From Rossellomorea aquimaris TF-12 (GTDB lineage: Bacteria; Bacillota; Bacilli; Bacillales; Bacillaceae_B), in contig NZ_LQXM01000026.1 in NCBI RefSeq assembly GCF_001648555.1, positions 124,001 through 188,000 of the forward strand: a stretch of 64,000 bases of DNA, written 5' to 3'. Both the position numbers and the translations under genes were made by a program. Shown piece after piece: positions 20,200-29,529 of the stretch (position 1 is its first letter; every line of letters starts with the position of its first letter). The notes beneath the pieces were generated by a model. The model had not been told where the DNA came from. It did no database searches and worked only from the letters and a program-made list of their open reading frames with translations.

Positions 20200-21270
20200 A
20201 TGTCAAAAATTCTTGAAGTTAAAGATCTGCATGTCTCCTTCAATACGCATGGAGGAGAAGTAAAAGCGGTTCGCGGTGTAGATTTTCATTTAGATAAAGG
20301 TGAAACATTAGCTATCGTAGGTGAATCAGGTTCAGGTAAATCTGTTACGACGAAAGCTTTAATGAGATTGATTCCCAACCCTCCTGGCTTTATAAAGGGT
20401 GGAGAAATCCATTTTGAAAATAAAGACTTAGCAAAGTTACCTGAAAAAGAAATGCAAAAAATTCGTGGTAAAGATATCTCTATGATTTTCCAAGATCCAA
20501 TGACATCATTAAATCCAACAATGACGATTGGTAAACAAATCATGGAACCACTTGTAAAACATCAAAATATGAGTAAGAGTGACGCTAAAAAACGCGCTAT
20601 TGAGTTACTTAAGTTAGTAGGGCTTCCAAGTCCTGATACACGTTTCAAGCAATACCCTCACCAATTCTCAGGTGGTCAGCGCCAGCGTGTTGTTATTGCC
20701 ATCGCATTAGCATGTAATCCTAAAATACTTATTGCAGATGAACCAACAACCGCACTTGACGTGACAATTCAAGCTCAAATCTTAGAGCTAATGAAAGACC
20801 TGCAAACAAAAATCGATACATCCATCATTTTTATTACCCATGACCTTGGTGTAGTAGCAAATGTAGCGGATCGTGTAGCGGTTATGTATGGTGGACAAAT
20901 TGTCGAAACTGGTACTGTAGACGAAATCTTCTATGATTCCCGTCATCCATATACTTGGGGATTAATTGGTTCAATGCCTACAACTGATACTGAAGGTGAA
21001 CAAGAGCTTGTTGCTATACCAGGTACACCACCTGACCTATTAAACCCTCCAAAGGGAGATGCTTTTGCCCTTCGAAGTGAATATGCAATGAAGATTGACT
21101 TTGAACAGGAACCTCCTTATTACAAGGTTTCAGACACACATTATGTTAAGTCTTGGTTAATGCATCCAGATGCTCCAAAGGTTGAGCCTCCTGAGGCGGT
21201 AAAAGTAAGACAAAGACAAATGCCGGCTAATTATATGGAGCCTGTACTTGTTGAGGAGGTTCGTTCATAA
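20200..21270 (+). CDS. oppD: Oligopeptide transport ATPase OppD
   Basis: 356 residues, one of two ATPases of the Opp importer. Walker A GESGSGKS (about 42-49), signature FSGGQRQRV, Walker B KILIADEPTTALD, H-loop His in FITHDLGVV. The C-terminal oligopeptide ABC extension has no full set of cluster cysteines as seen in some homologues. GGAAGGGAG precedes the ATG. Its stop overlaps the start of oppF. Confidence 0.96.
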   Translation: MSKILEVKDLHVSFNTHGGEVKAVRGVDFHLDKGETLAIVGESGSGKSVTTKALMRLIPNPPGFIKGGEIHFENKDLAKLPEKEMQKIRGKDISMIFQDPMTSLNPTMTIGKQIMEPLVKHQNMSKSDAKKRAIELLKLVGLPSPDTRFKQYPHQFSGGQRQRVVIAIALACNPKILIADEPTTALDVTIQAQILELMKDLQTKIDTSIIFITHDLGVVANVADRVAVMYGGQIVETGTVDEIFYDSRHPYTWGLIGSMPTTDTEGEQELVAIPGTPPDLLNPPKGDAFALRSEYAMKIDFEQEPPYYKVSDTHYVKSWLMHPDAPKVEPPEAVKVRQRQMPANYMEPVLVEEVRS

Positions 21271-22205
21271 TGGCAGAGAAATTACTAGAAATAAAGAATT
21301 TAAAACAGTATTTTAACCCAGGTAAACCAAATATGGTAAAAGCTGTTGATGATATTTCCTTCGATATCTACAAAGGGGAAACCCTTGGTCTTGTAGGTGA
21401 GTCTGGTTGTGGTAAGTCTACAACTGGTCGTACAATCATTCGTTTATATGACGCAACTGACGGTCAAGTTTTATTTAACGGCGATGATGTTCATGGAAAG
21501 AAATCACGTTCCCAGTTAAAAAAATTCAACCGTAAAATGCAAATGATTTTCCAAGATCCATACGCATCGTTGAACCCGCGTATGAAGGTTGCTGACATCA
21601 TTGCAGAAGGTATTGATATTCACGGTTTGGCTTCTTCTAAAGAAGAACGTTTGAAAAAAGTACATGATCTTCTTGAAACAGTAGGATTAAACAAAGAACA
21701 CGCCGGCCGTTATCCACATGAATTCTCTGGTGGTCAAAGACAGCGTATTGGAATTGCCCGTGCTCTTGCCGTTGACCCAGACTTTATCATTGCCGATGAG
21801 CCAATTTCAGCTTTGGATGTCTCCATCCAAGCTCAGGTTGTTAACTTAATGCAACAGCTTCAAAAGGAAAAAGGCTTAACGTATTTATTTATTGCCCATG
21901 ATCTATCCATGGTTAAATACATTAGTGACCGAATTGGTGTAATGTACTACGGTAAGTTAGTCGAACTAGCACCTAGTGATGCCTTGTATAAGAACCCGCT
22001 GCACCCTTATACACAATCTTTACTTTCTGCTATTCCGTTACCGGATCCTGAGTATGAGCGCTCTCGTAGAAGAAAAGAATACAATCCTTCTGTTCATAAT
22101 TATACAGAGGATGACAATCTTGAAATGCGTGAAGTAGCTCCTGGTCACTTTGTATATTGTTCTGAGAAAGAGTTTGCACAATACAAAGCTCAGTACACTC
22201 ATTAA
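21270..22205 (+). CDS. oppF: Oligopeptide transport ATPase OppF
   Basis: 311 residues, second ATPase of the Opp importer. Walker [10 protein letters not shown], signature [15 protein letters not shown], Walker [14 protein letters not shown] and H-loop IAHDLSMV are all present. The C-terminal part [17 protein letters not shown] is the oligopeptide-ABC extension. Last gene of the operon, one-base overlap with oppD, strong terminator after it. Confidence 0.96.
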   Translation: MAEKLLEIKNLKQYFNPGKPNMVKAVDDISFDIYKGETLGLVGESGCGKSTTGRTIIRLYDATDGQVLFNGDDVHGKKSRSQLKKFNRKMQMIFQDPYASLNPRMKVADIIAEGIDIHGLASSKEERLKKVHDLLETVGLNKEHAGRYPHEFSGGQRQRIGIARALAVDPDFIIADEPISALDVSIQAQVVNLMQQLQKEKGLTYLFIAHDLSMVKYISDRIGVMYYGKLVELAPSDALYKNPLHPYTQSLLSAIPLPDPEYERSRRRKEYNPSVHNYTEDDNLEMREVAPGHFVYCSEKEFAQYKAQYTH

Positions 22206-22213
22206 TACTTTAT

Positions 22214-22246
22214 AAAAATCCCCCTTATGCATAAGGGGGATTTTTA
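22214..22246 (+). terminator. Terminator of oppABCDF
   Basis: AAAAATCCCCCTTATGC pairs with GCATAAGGGGGATTTTT: 17-bp stem with T run, near-perfect palindrome. Confidence 0.95.
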
Positions 22247-22441
22247 TATTTATCTGTAGTCTTTTTGAGGGTATCCTTAAAAAGCGGCTGTATATGTACA
22301 CTCCACATTAAGGCTAAAATTATATTCAGAAACTACCATCACTGTTAACTAAAATAGCATTATAATAGCAAAACAATGAATGAAAATGGACGAGGCTTAT
22401 TCTTCTATTTTTTAATACTCATCATATTATTTAAATAAGAA

Positions 22442-22461
22442 GAAATTTCCGAGGAAATTTC
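22442..22461. promoter_or_regulatory. Perfect palindrome upstream of the DUF4015 gene, candidate operator
   Basis: GAAATTTCC-GA-GGAAATTTC, 9-bp arms with a 2-bp centre, lies 109 bp before the TTG start. The surrounding gap (22206-22569) holds otherwise only the opp terminator. The binding protein is not known. Confidence 0.55.
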
Positions 22462-22569
22462 GACAGAATAGGTGAATAATCCCTTTTCTTTCAAGTTACT
22501 TCCTTGTTAAAATAGTATATATGTTACATATTTTACTAGATAGCTTACTAAATAGAGGAGAGGTTAATT

Positions 22570-23772
22570 TTGAAGTGGAGTAAAGTAGCGACATCTTTAT
22601 GTCTAGTCACAATGTGTTTTGTGCCATTCCAAACAGCAAGTGCAGAAAGTAGTGAAAAGGAAATTTGGGCTACACATGAAAAAAGGAATTTTTCTTTGAA
22701 TCAGAAAGAATTTGCAAAACCACTACCGAGGTTTGCTTTTGATTCGGGTTTTACTTTCGAATATCCTGATGCTGTTAGAGGAGTATATGTTACGGCGCAT
22801 TCAGCAGGGGGAGCAAGGTTTGAAAAATTAGTAAAGTTAATGGACACTACGGATTTAAATGCCATGGTTGTTGATATTAAAGATGACAATGGGTACGTTA
22901 CTTATATTCCTGAAGATTCTTCTCCATATGCAAGTGTTGGGCAGCCTTATATTAAAGATCCTAAAGCAATTTTAAAAACCATGGAAGATAAGCAAATCTA
23001 TCCTATTGCAAGAGTTGTTGTTTTTAAAGATACTGTTCTTGCGAACGCCAAACCTGAATTATCTTTCAAGGATGGTAACCAAGTTTGGAAAAACGGTAGA
23101 GGCGATTCATTTGTAAATCCTTTTTTAAAGGAAGTATGGGATTATAATGTAGGAATAGCCATCGAGGCTGCAAAAATGGGATTCCAGGAAATTCAATTTG
23201 ATTACGTTCGTTTCCCTGAAGGCTTTGAAAAACGTGATGAAGAACTAATTTATGATGGTGGAGAATACGCTAAAAATGATACTGATAACGTACAAAAGCG
23301 TGTCCAAGCAGTGACAGACTTTGTAGAATATGCTCATGAAAAATTAGAACCATATGGTGTAAAAGTATCTGTAGATATTTTTGGATATACAGCAACTCTG
23401 CCAGAAGCACCTGGTATTGGCCAGAACTTCTCGAAAATATCTGAAAATGTAGATGTAATATCTTCAATGATTTATCCTAGCCACTGGACACCATACTTTG
23501 GCATTTCTAAACCGGACCTGCAACCATATGAATTGGTTACAGAATATACGAAATTAGAGAAAAACAAGTTGGCTGAATTAAAAAATCCACCTATCTCAAG
23601 GCCCTGGTTGCAAGATTTCACAGCTTCTTGGTTAGGTAGTGGAAATTATAAAGCTTATGGAAAAGCTGAGGTGGAAGCTCAAATTAAAGCCTTAAATGAT
23701 CAAGGTATTAATGAATTTCTTCTTTGGGATGCAGGAAACTCTTATACTGAGGGTGTAGACTATACTCCATGA
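22570..23772 (+). CDS. Secreted DUF4015 putative glycoside hydrolase
   Basis: 400 residues from a TTG start seven bases after GAGGAGAGG. A Sec signal peptide ends near ASA-ES at about residue 25. The rest is the DUF4015 domain, a putative glycosyl hydrolase barrel: VRGVYVTAHSAGGARFEKLV, NAMVVDIKDDNGYVTY, and EIQFDYVRFPEGF, with acidic residues in strand ends suited to catalysis. Likely acts at the cell wall; substrate unknown. Single-gene unit with its own terminator. It takes the place of yjbB of B. subtilis. Confidence 0.82.
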   Translation: MKWSKVATSLCLVTMCFVPFQTASAESSEKEIWATHEKRNFSLNQKEFAKPLPRFAFDSGFTFEYPDAVRGVYVTAHSAGGARFEKLVKLMDTTDLNAMVVDIKDDNGYVTYIPEDSSPYASVGQPYIKDPKAILKTMEDKQIYPIARVVVFKDTVLANAKPELSFKDGNQVWKNGRGDSFVNPFLKEVWDYNVGIAIEAAKMGFQEIQFDYVRFPEGFEKRDEELIYDGGEYAKNDTDNVQKRVQAVTDFVEYAHEKLEPYGVKVSVDIFGYTATLPEAPGIGQNFSKISENVDVISSMIYPSHWTPYFGISKPDLQPYELVTEYTKLEKNKLAELKNPPISRPWLQDFTASWLGSGNYKAYGKAEVEAQIKALNDQGINEFLLWDAGNSYTEGVDYTP

Positions 23773-23783
23773 TGTAATAAATA

Positions 23784-23821
23784 AAAGAAACGAACCTTGA
23801 AAAAAGGTTCGTTTCTTTTTT
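23784..23821 (+). terminator. Terminator of the DUF4015 gene
   Basis: AAAGAAACGAACCTT pairs with AAGGTTCGTTTCTTT, then T run. Confidence 0.93.
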
Positions 23822-23920
23822 ATTGACGGCTTATAAATTGAAAGAGGGAGAGTGAAATCAAGATTTAGCTATCTTAATTGGTATCAAATAATAAATAAAT
23901 CCAGCTAATAATCACTATAT

Positions 23921-23949
23921 TTGAAAAAAATAGTCAGAATTGTTATGAT
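23921..23949 (+). promoter_or_regulatory. Candidate sigma-A promoter in the gap before yjbC
   Basis: TTGAAA (23921-23926), 17 bp, TATGAT (23944-23949). The transcript would have a leader of about 180 bases. The gap 23822-24133 shows no gene and no clear riboswitch; in B. subtilis this region also carries ECF sigma promoters, which I cannot identify here. Confidence 0.5.
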
Positions 23950-24133
23950 TATAATGGTATTATTAACCGCTTTCAACCACATACCCCCCATCTCAGGTTA
24001 AACTTGCCTGTGAGTCCGTATTTAATTTATCCCACGGATAAGACTAACATCAATCATAAACATTTCTTTTCTGAGAAAAATAATTGTATCTCGTTAGTCA
24101 AACAATAAAAATTCATTTTGAAGGAGTAGGTCC

Positions 24134-24706
24134 ATGCATTGGTATGAAAAATTAAATCAATATTTCCCTGTAGAGGAAATGAAATCAAAAGAACATCTAG
24201 AATCTTTACTTAAAGAGAGAAGTGACATTTACCATAAAGATGAAGGTGAACATCATGTTCTTATGTATGCAGAATTAGATGAATTTATTTTTATCGATTA
24301 CTTGTTTGTTTCTAAAGATGCTCGAGGTCAAGGTTTAGGGCATAAACTACTTGAAAAAATGAAGAAAAAGAACAAAGCCATTATCTTAGAGGTTGAACCA
24401 GTTGATTATGATGACACTGATACAGAAAAACGTTTGAAGTTTTACAAGAGAGAAGGATTTGAACATGCGATCAGCATCGGTTATGCGCGTCGTTCTCTAG
24501 CTACTAATGAAGTAAATGAAATGGAAATTCTTTATTGGGCTCCTAACCATGAAACGGAAGATTTAATATTTGAATCAATGAAAAAGACATATGAATTAAT
24601 TCACACGTACAAAGATAAAAAGTTTTATGGTGCTTCTTATCAACCAGTAGACGAAGTTTTAAAGATAGATGAAGAACGTGAAGAGGATGTTCTAAAGAAT
24701 ATATAA
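24134..24706 (+). CDS. yjbC: YjbC, GNAT-family acetyltransferase
   Basis: 190 residues, close to the 192 of B. subtilis YjbC. A GNAT core with the acetyl-CoA loop SKDARGQGLGHKLLEKM (about 60-77) and FYKREGFEHA at the end of the fold; an extra C-terminal region of about 70 residues follows. AAGGAG lies before the ATG. Substrate unknown. Its neighbour spx follows on the same strand, as in B. subtilis, where the pair is partly cotranscribed under stress sigma factors. Confidence 0.87.
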   Translation: MHWYEKLNQYFPVEEMKSKEHLESLLKERSDIYHKDEGEHHVLMYAELDEFIFIDYLFVSKDARGQGLGHKLLEKMKKKNKAIILEVEPVDYDDTDTEKRLKFYKREGFEHAISIGYARRSLATNEVNEMEILYWAPNHETEDLIFESMKKTYELIHTYKDKKFYGASYQPVDEVLKIDEEREEDVLKNI

Positions 24707-24716
24707 CTACCTACGG

Positions 24717-24748
24717 AAACCTTATTGTTATTCGCAATAAGGTTTTCT
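24717..24748 (+). terminator. Terminator between yjbC and spx
   Basis: AAACCTTATTG pairs with CAATAAGGTTT, then TTC. May be partial, so that spx can be read from both its own and the yjbC promoter. Confidence 0.75.
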
Positions 24749-24878
24749 AAATGAAAAAATTCCTTTCATAAATAAATGTTTAAGAAAACATAGTTCAGGG
24801 TAAAACCTATAATAGAAACAGTAAATATACCTTATGTTAAGGTTATGTTTAATAAATTTGACAAATTGTTTAAAAGTA

Positions 24879-24907
24879 TGTTCAAGGGTAATGAATTCAT
24901 GTATAAT
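24879..24907 (+). promoter_or_regulatory. Candidate spx promoter
   Basis: TATAAT (24902-24907) with a weak TGTTCA (24879-24884) at 17 bp. A better TTGACA at 24858 has no matching -10 box at proper spacing. The 305-bp gap 24707-25011 holds no gene. Confidence 0.45.
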
Positions 24908-25011
24908 ACATAATAGAGATTTCTTATTTAAACTAATTTTAAATAACACATATTGTTTAAATATAAAATACTCTATATTATAAAAAAATTTTAAGGGAGT
25001 GTGAATGATTC

Positions 25012-25407
25012 GTGGTTACATTATTCACTTCACCTAGTTGTACATCTTGTCGTAAGGCAAAAGCTTGGTTAGAAGAGCATGAGATTCCATATACAGAACG
25101 TAACGTTTTTTCTGAACCGTTAAGCATTGATGAAATTAAAGAAATCCTTCGTATGACTGAGGATGGAACAGATGAAATTATTTCAACTCGTTCTAAAACA
25201 TTTCAGAAGCTTAATGTAGACTTAGAAACTTTACCACTTCAAGAATTATTTGAGCTAATTCAAAAAAATCCTGGCTTGTTAAGACGACCAATCATTTTAG
25301 ATGAAAAGCGTCTTCAAGTTGGTTATAACGAAGATGAAATTAGACGTTTCCTTCCTAGAAAGGTTCGTACATTCCAACTTCTAGAAGCTCAACGAATGGT
25401 AAACTAA
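25012..25407 (+). CDS. spx: Spx, thiol-stress RNA polymerase-binding regulator
   Basis: 131 residues, same length as B. subtilis Spx and almost superimposable ([40 protein letters not shown]). Redox switch Cys10-x2-Cys13. Spx binds the alpha subunit of RNA polymerase and turns on the disulfide stress regulon; ClpXP degrades it with the help of YjbH, also in this window. GTG start at 25012, eleven bases after AAGGGAGT. Confidence 0.97.
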   Translation: MVTLFTSPSCTSCRKAKAWLEEHEIPYTERNVFSEPLSIDEIKEILRMTEDGTDEIISTRSKTFQKLNVDLETLPLQELFELIQKNPGLLRRPIILDEKRLQVGYNEDEIRRFLPRKVRTFQLLEAQRMVN

Positions 25408-25459
25408 AGTATTTATTCATCCTCTGCATATATTGAAGGGATGGAGAATATACAACAAT

Positions 25460-25515
25460 TAAAAGGGGCTGACCCTTTAAGGTGCGTTGCGTATCCTTTC
25501 GGGTCACCCCTTTTT
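25460..25515 (+). terminator. Terminator of spx
   Basis: AAAAGGGGCTGACCC pairs with GGGTCACCCCTTTT (one bulge) around a long loop, then T run. The rest of the gap to mecA (25516-25769) shows an AT-rich leader with small hairpins such as GAGCATGAATGCTC but no gene. Confidence 0.8.
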
Positions 25516-25769
25516 ATATTAGGCTAAGCTTTAACACTTGAATTTTCTGCAAATATTCGCTAAAATGTCAAAAACACACGTTAAATAGTGGGATTTGTGA
25601 AGAAAAATGGGTGTTATTTTTATACCATTTTGAGTGTGCATATCATAAAATAGAAGTACAAGGTACAAACTAACCTAAATGTATCTTCTATCTTCACCAG
25701 CAATAGAGCATGAATGCTCAGAGGGTGTAGTCCCTTCACTAACTTCAAGCAAGAAGGGAGAGGTGTTAA

Positions 25770-26441
25770 ATGGAAATAGAACGCATTAACGAAAATACCG
25801 TTAAATTTTATATATCTTATGGGGATATTGAAGATCGTGGTTTTGATCGGGAAGAAATCTGGTATAATCGCGAAAGAAGCGAGGAACTTTTTTGGGAAAT
25901 GATGGATGAAGTCCATCAAGAAGAAGACTTCGGTATTGAAGGTCCCTTATGGATTCAAGTTCAAGCATTAGATAAAGGTCTAGAAGTTTTGGTAACGAGA
26001 GCCCAAGTTTCCAAAGACGGGCAGCGTTTCGAATTGCCTATACCTGAAGATAAATTAAAGGAACTGCCAGTAGATGAGCGAATTGAAGATCTATTAGATC
26101 AACATTTCCAAATTAAACAAAATCAAGATGAAGATGCAGAGGTTGCGTTAGATTTCACTTTAAAATTTAACGACTTCGAAGATGCTATTTCATTGTCTCA
26201 TCGAATGAAAGATATGCCTGTTGAGCATCTAGCAACAAAGTTACTTTCGTTTGAGAACAGATATTTTATTTACATTAATTTTTCAGAAGAACATTTCACT
26301 GAGGAAGAAATTGACAACATGTTGAGTATCCTACTTGAATATGCTGATGAGTCTCGAATGACCGTTCACCGTCTAGAAGAGTATGGAAAAGTTGTTGTTA
26401 ATGAAAATGTATTTGAAACATTAAGTACACACTTTTCGTAA
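25770..26441 (+). CDS. mecA: MecA, adaptor of ClpC
   Basis: 223 residues. N-terminal substrate-binding part starts MEIERINENTVKFYISYGDI (binds ComK, ComS); an acidic linker near 100-120 leads to the C-terminal ClpC-binding domain with LIST-type MSILLEYADESRMT. In B. subtilis MecA brings ComK to ClpCP and so keeps competence off. AAGGGAGAGG before the ATG. Lies after spx as in B. subtilis, without yjbE. Confidence 0.95.
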   Translation: MEIERINENTVKFYISYGDIEDRGFDREEIWYNRERSEELFWEMMDEVHQEEDFGIEGPLWIQVQALDKGLEVLVTRAQVSKDGQRFELPIPEDKLKELPVDERIEDLLDQHFQIKQNQDEDAEVALDFTLKFNDFEDAISLSHRMKDMPVEHLATKLLSFENRYFIYINFSEEHFTEEEIDNMLSILLEYADESRMTVHRLEEYGKVVVNENVFETLSTHFS

Positions 26442-26446
26442 GAACT

Positions 26447-26480
26447 AATACCGGTTTCATTTCGAAATCGGTATTTTTTT
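26447..26480 (+). terminator. Terminator of mecA
   Basis: AATACCGGTTTC pairs with GAAATCGGTATT, then seven T. Confidence 0.9.
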
Positions 26481-26570
26481 ATTCTTTTTTAATATTTCTA
26501 TAACTATTCTTATTTAGAAAGCAAAAAAATGGATTATCTATTTATATTTTGCCTATGGAAGGTGTAAAGA

Positions 26571-28076
26571 ATGAAAAATACTGTTAGAGTACTCCTTTTT
26601 ATTGCAGTGCTTGTAGCCAGCTATATTCTATATTTTGATCAATACTTGTCAGGGATGGTAAAGTACATAAGCATTGTCTTTACAATTTCAGTCATCCTTA
26701 TTGGGTTCCTGATTTTTTTTGAAAATCGACACCCAACTCAGACCTTAACATGGTTGGTTGTTTTGGGGGCTTTTCCATTTCTAGGTTTCGTGTTTTATTT
26801 GCTTTTCGGAAGAAACTATCGGAAAGAAAAGATGTATAAAAAGAAATATATTCTCGACAAGGAAACCTATACAAAATATGAGCCTGGTCCAAAAGAAATG
26901 GATGCTGAGATGTTCGGATTATACCAACAAAAGCACTTTCAACTTGCTCAACGTATTGGGAATAGTGCCATTTCGTTTTCAAGTGAAACAAAAGTCCTTA
27001 CAAATGGAACAGAAACGTTTGGAGAAATTTTAAAATGGTTACAAACAGCTAAACACCACATTCACTTAGAATATTATATTGTTCGCCATGATGAGGTTGG
27101 AAACCAAATAAAAGATATATTAATTGATCGTGCAAAAAATGGTGTGAAAATTCGTTTTCTATATGATGCTGTTGGTGCGTGGCAATTATCAAATCATTAC
27201 ATTTCGGAATTGAAAGATGCTGGTATTGAGGTTGTTCCTTTTGGTCCTGTGAAAATTCCCGTACTGAATAATAAATTTAATTTCCGTAATCACCGAAAGA
27301 TAATTGTTATTGATGGAAGTATAGGCTTTGTAGGTGGACTTAATATTGGAGATGAGTATTTAGGGAAAAATCCTCAATTTGGCTTTTGGCGTGACACACA
27401 TCTTTTCGTAAGAGGGGAAGCTGTTCGAACTTTACAGCTTATTTTTTTACAAGATTGGTATTACATGACAAATGATGACTTTTTAACACCTGGATATTTA
27501 AGCCCTGACCCATTGGAAAATGTTAAAGATGGGGGAGTGCAGATGATTGCTGGTGGTCCCGATAATGAATTAAGTGTATTAAAGAATTTATTTTTCTCCA
27601 TGATTACATCTGCCAGGCAAAGTGTTTGGGTTGCTTCTCCATACTTTATTCCAGACGAGGATATATTCTCAGCTCTTAAAATTGCGGCTCTAAGTGGAAT
27701 AGATGTAAGACTATTAGTTCCTCATAAGCCTGATAAAAGAATCGTTTTTCATGCATCCCGTTCCTATTTTCCAGAGTTAATGGAAGCAGGTGTACGTATA
27801 TACGAGTACCAAAAAGGATTTATGCACAGTAAAATTGTTATTGTAGATCAGGAATTAGCTTCAATTGGAACATCGAACATGGATATGAGAAGCTTTCATT
27901 TAAACTTTGAGGTAAATGCATTTTTATATAAAACAACGAGTACTCAATCCCTTGTGGAAGAATATTTACACGATTTAGAGGATTCAGAGGAATTACTGCA
28001 TGAAGAATTTCAAAAGAGACATATAGGCTATCGGATATTAGAATCAACCTCACGTTTAATGTCTCCACTTCTATAA
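26571..28076 (+). CDS. cls: Cardiolipin synthase
   Basis: 501 residues. Two N-terminal membrane helices (about 5-22 and 33-55), a short linker, then two phospholipase D domains with HxKxxxxD motifs: His241-Lys243-Asp248 and His419-Lys421-Asp426. Joins two phosphatidylglycerol molecules into cardiolipin at the membrane. GGAAGGTG before the ATG. Stands alone between mecA and coiA, where B. subtilis has no cls, so a local gain here or loss there. Confidence 0.94.
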   Translation: MKNTVRVLLFIAVLVASYILYFDQYLSGMVKYISIVFTISVILIGFLIFFENRHPTQTLTWLVVLGAFPFLGFVFYLLFGRNYRKEKMYKKKYILDKETYTKYEPGPKEMDAEMFGLYQQKHFQLAQRIGNSAISFSSETKVLTNGTETFGEILKWLQTAKHHIHLEYYIVRHDEVGNQIKDILIDRAKNGVKIRFLYDAVGAWQLSNHYISELKDAGIEVVPFGPVKIPVLNNKFNFRNHRKIIVIDGSIGFVGGLNIGDEYLGKNPQFGFWRDTHLFVRGEAVRTLQLIFLQDWYYMTNDDFLTPGYLSPDPLENVKDGGVQMIAGGPDNELSVLKNLFFSMITSARQSVWVASPYFIPDEDIFSALKIAALSGIDVRLLVPHKPDKRIVFHASRSYFPELMEAGVRIYEYQKGFMHSKIVIVDQELASIGTSNMDMRSFHLNFEVNAFLYKTTSTQSLVEEYLHDLEDSEELLHEEFQKRHIGYRILESTSRLMSPLL

Positions 28077-28164
28077 TATTATATAAGTCTAAAAATACGA
28101 GTTTTTAAGACTCCAGCAGGAGGATTACAAGAATATCTAAGAAATCTGAACTAAAATAGTCCAG

Positions 28165-28199
28165 AAAAACCTCATGATTTAAAAATCATGAGGTTTTTT
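28165..28199 (+). terminator. Terminator of cls
   Basis: AAAAACCTCATGATTT pairs with AAATCATGAGGTTTTTT. Confidence 0.92.
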
Positions 28200-28247
28200 A
28201 AAGGGAAAATAATTTGAATCTCGAATACTTTAGGTAGGAGGTGTAAC

Positions 28248-29441
28248 ATGTTAACAGCTTCATTAAAGAATAAAAAATTATTTACGACCATTCATTATAC
28301 AAGGGAGGAATTAAAAGAGTTTAGAAAAAAAGGAAAAGATCAATTTTATTGTCCGCAATGTTTTGCATCATTAATTCTTCGAATTGGCAATCAAAATGTT
28401 CCTCATTTTGCCCACCCAGCCAAATCCTCGTGTGATCACCGTCATATAAGCGAATCAGCTCATCATCTACTAAGCAAAAAACTATTGTATGATCGCCTCA
28501 ACCAACTATTTCCTGAAGTTTATGTAGAATACTTTTTAAAAGAACTAAGACAAACTCCTGATCTATTCATCAAAACAACTCAGAAGCCAATCGCTGTTGA
28601 AATTCAATGCTCTTCTATTCCTATTTCTGATGTGAAGAGCCGTACAATAGGATATAGACAAATGGGGATTATACCTTTTTGGGTATTAACTCAACCTATT
28701 AAGAAAAGCTCACTTCTTCACTTAACTTCTTTTCAACAGTCGTTAGTTAGTTATTCGCCTCACCTTCATTATTATCTCCTTCAATTTCAACCTGAGAATA
28801 AAGTTTTTCATCTCTACACAAGACTGATTCCAGTAACAGCCTCAACCTTTATTTCAGCTTATTCTCTTAAAATTCCTTTGGATGAATTCACCCTTCCCAT
28901 CTCCTTATATCCATCGCAATTGAAGGATGCTTTTATCCCCAGAGTATGGACGACCAATCGAAAGAAATGGATTCGAAATAGGCTAACCTATCATAATGAT
29001 AGGGACAAACCATTTTTAAGGGAAGTTTACTTCGAAGGAGACATTCTTCTTTATTTACCTCTGTATATTGGAATTCCATTGTTTCCACACGCTATTTTAT
29101 TTCTAACCCCCCCAGTTCAGTGGCAATACTATATTTGGAAGGATGTTTTAAAGAAGTATCGAATTTTTTCCAGCAAGCTAGTTATTCGACAAGTAAGGAA
29201 AAGAATAGATAGAGGAGATATAAAGGTACGATCTTTTCCACTTATACAGATGGAAACGGACTATCATCAGTTGATTATGGATTATCTTACTATTTTGGAA
29301 GAGGCTCAGGTTATTGTAAAAAGAATAGATGGAAACTATTGTTTATCTCACACTTGGAATTTCCCCAAAAATTTTCATGAGTTTGAAAAACATGAGAAGG
29401 AGTTTTTTCCTATATTGAAGCATATATTAAAAATGGAATAA
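28248..29441 (+). CDS. coiA: CoiA, competence protein with nuclease-like domain
   Basis: 397 residues. N-terminal Zn-like segment FYCPQCFASLILRIGNQNVPHFAH, then a restriction-like nuclease core DLFIKTTQKPIAVEIQCSSI with the D...E-x-Q pattern, then a C-terminal domain rich in aromatic residues. CoiA helps transformation after DNA uptake, perhaps in recombination. TAGGAGGTG precedes the ATG. Located before pepF as in B. subtilis. Many members are in the ComK regulon; I did not identify a K-box here. Confidence 0.92.
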   Translation: MLTASLKNKKLFTTIHYTREELKEFRKKGKDQFYCPQCFASLILRIGNQNVPHFAHPAKSSCDHRHISESAHHLLSKKLLYDRLNQLFPEVYVEYFLKELRQTPDLFIKTTQKPIAVEIQCSSIPISDVKSRTIGYRQMGIIPFWVLTQPIKKSSLLHLTSFQQSLVSYSPHLHYYLLQFQPENKVFHLYTRLIPVTASTFISAYSLKIPLDEFTLPISLYPSQLKDAFIPRVWTTNRKKWIRNRLTYHNDRDKPFLREVYFEGDILLYLPLYIGIPLFPHAILFLTPPVQWQYYIWKDVLKKYRIFSSKLVIRQVRKRIDRGDIKVRSFPLIQMETDYHQLIMDYLTILEEAQVIVKRIDGNYCLSHTWNFPKNFHEFEKHEKEFFPILKHILKME

Positions 29442-29529
29442 GAAAGCTTGTTTCCTTGCAGGAATATTCCAGATAAGAGAGAATGTAACTATAAGGAATT
29501 TTCTGTGATTTTTAGAATGGAGGATGATT

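Noticed and set aside
24900-24920. PerR-like box at the spx -10 region
   Set aside because: TATAATACATAATA is suggestive, but the second half does not match the 7-1-7 consensus.
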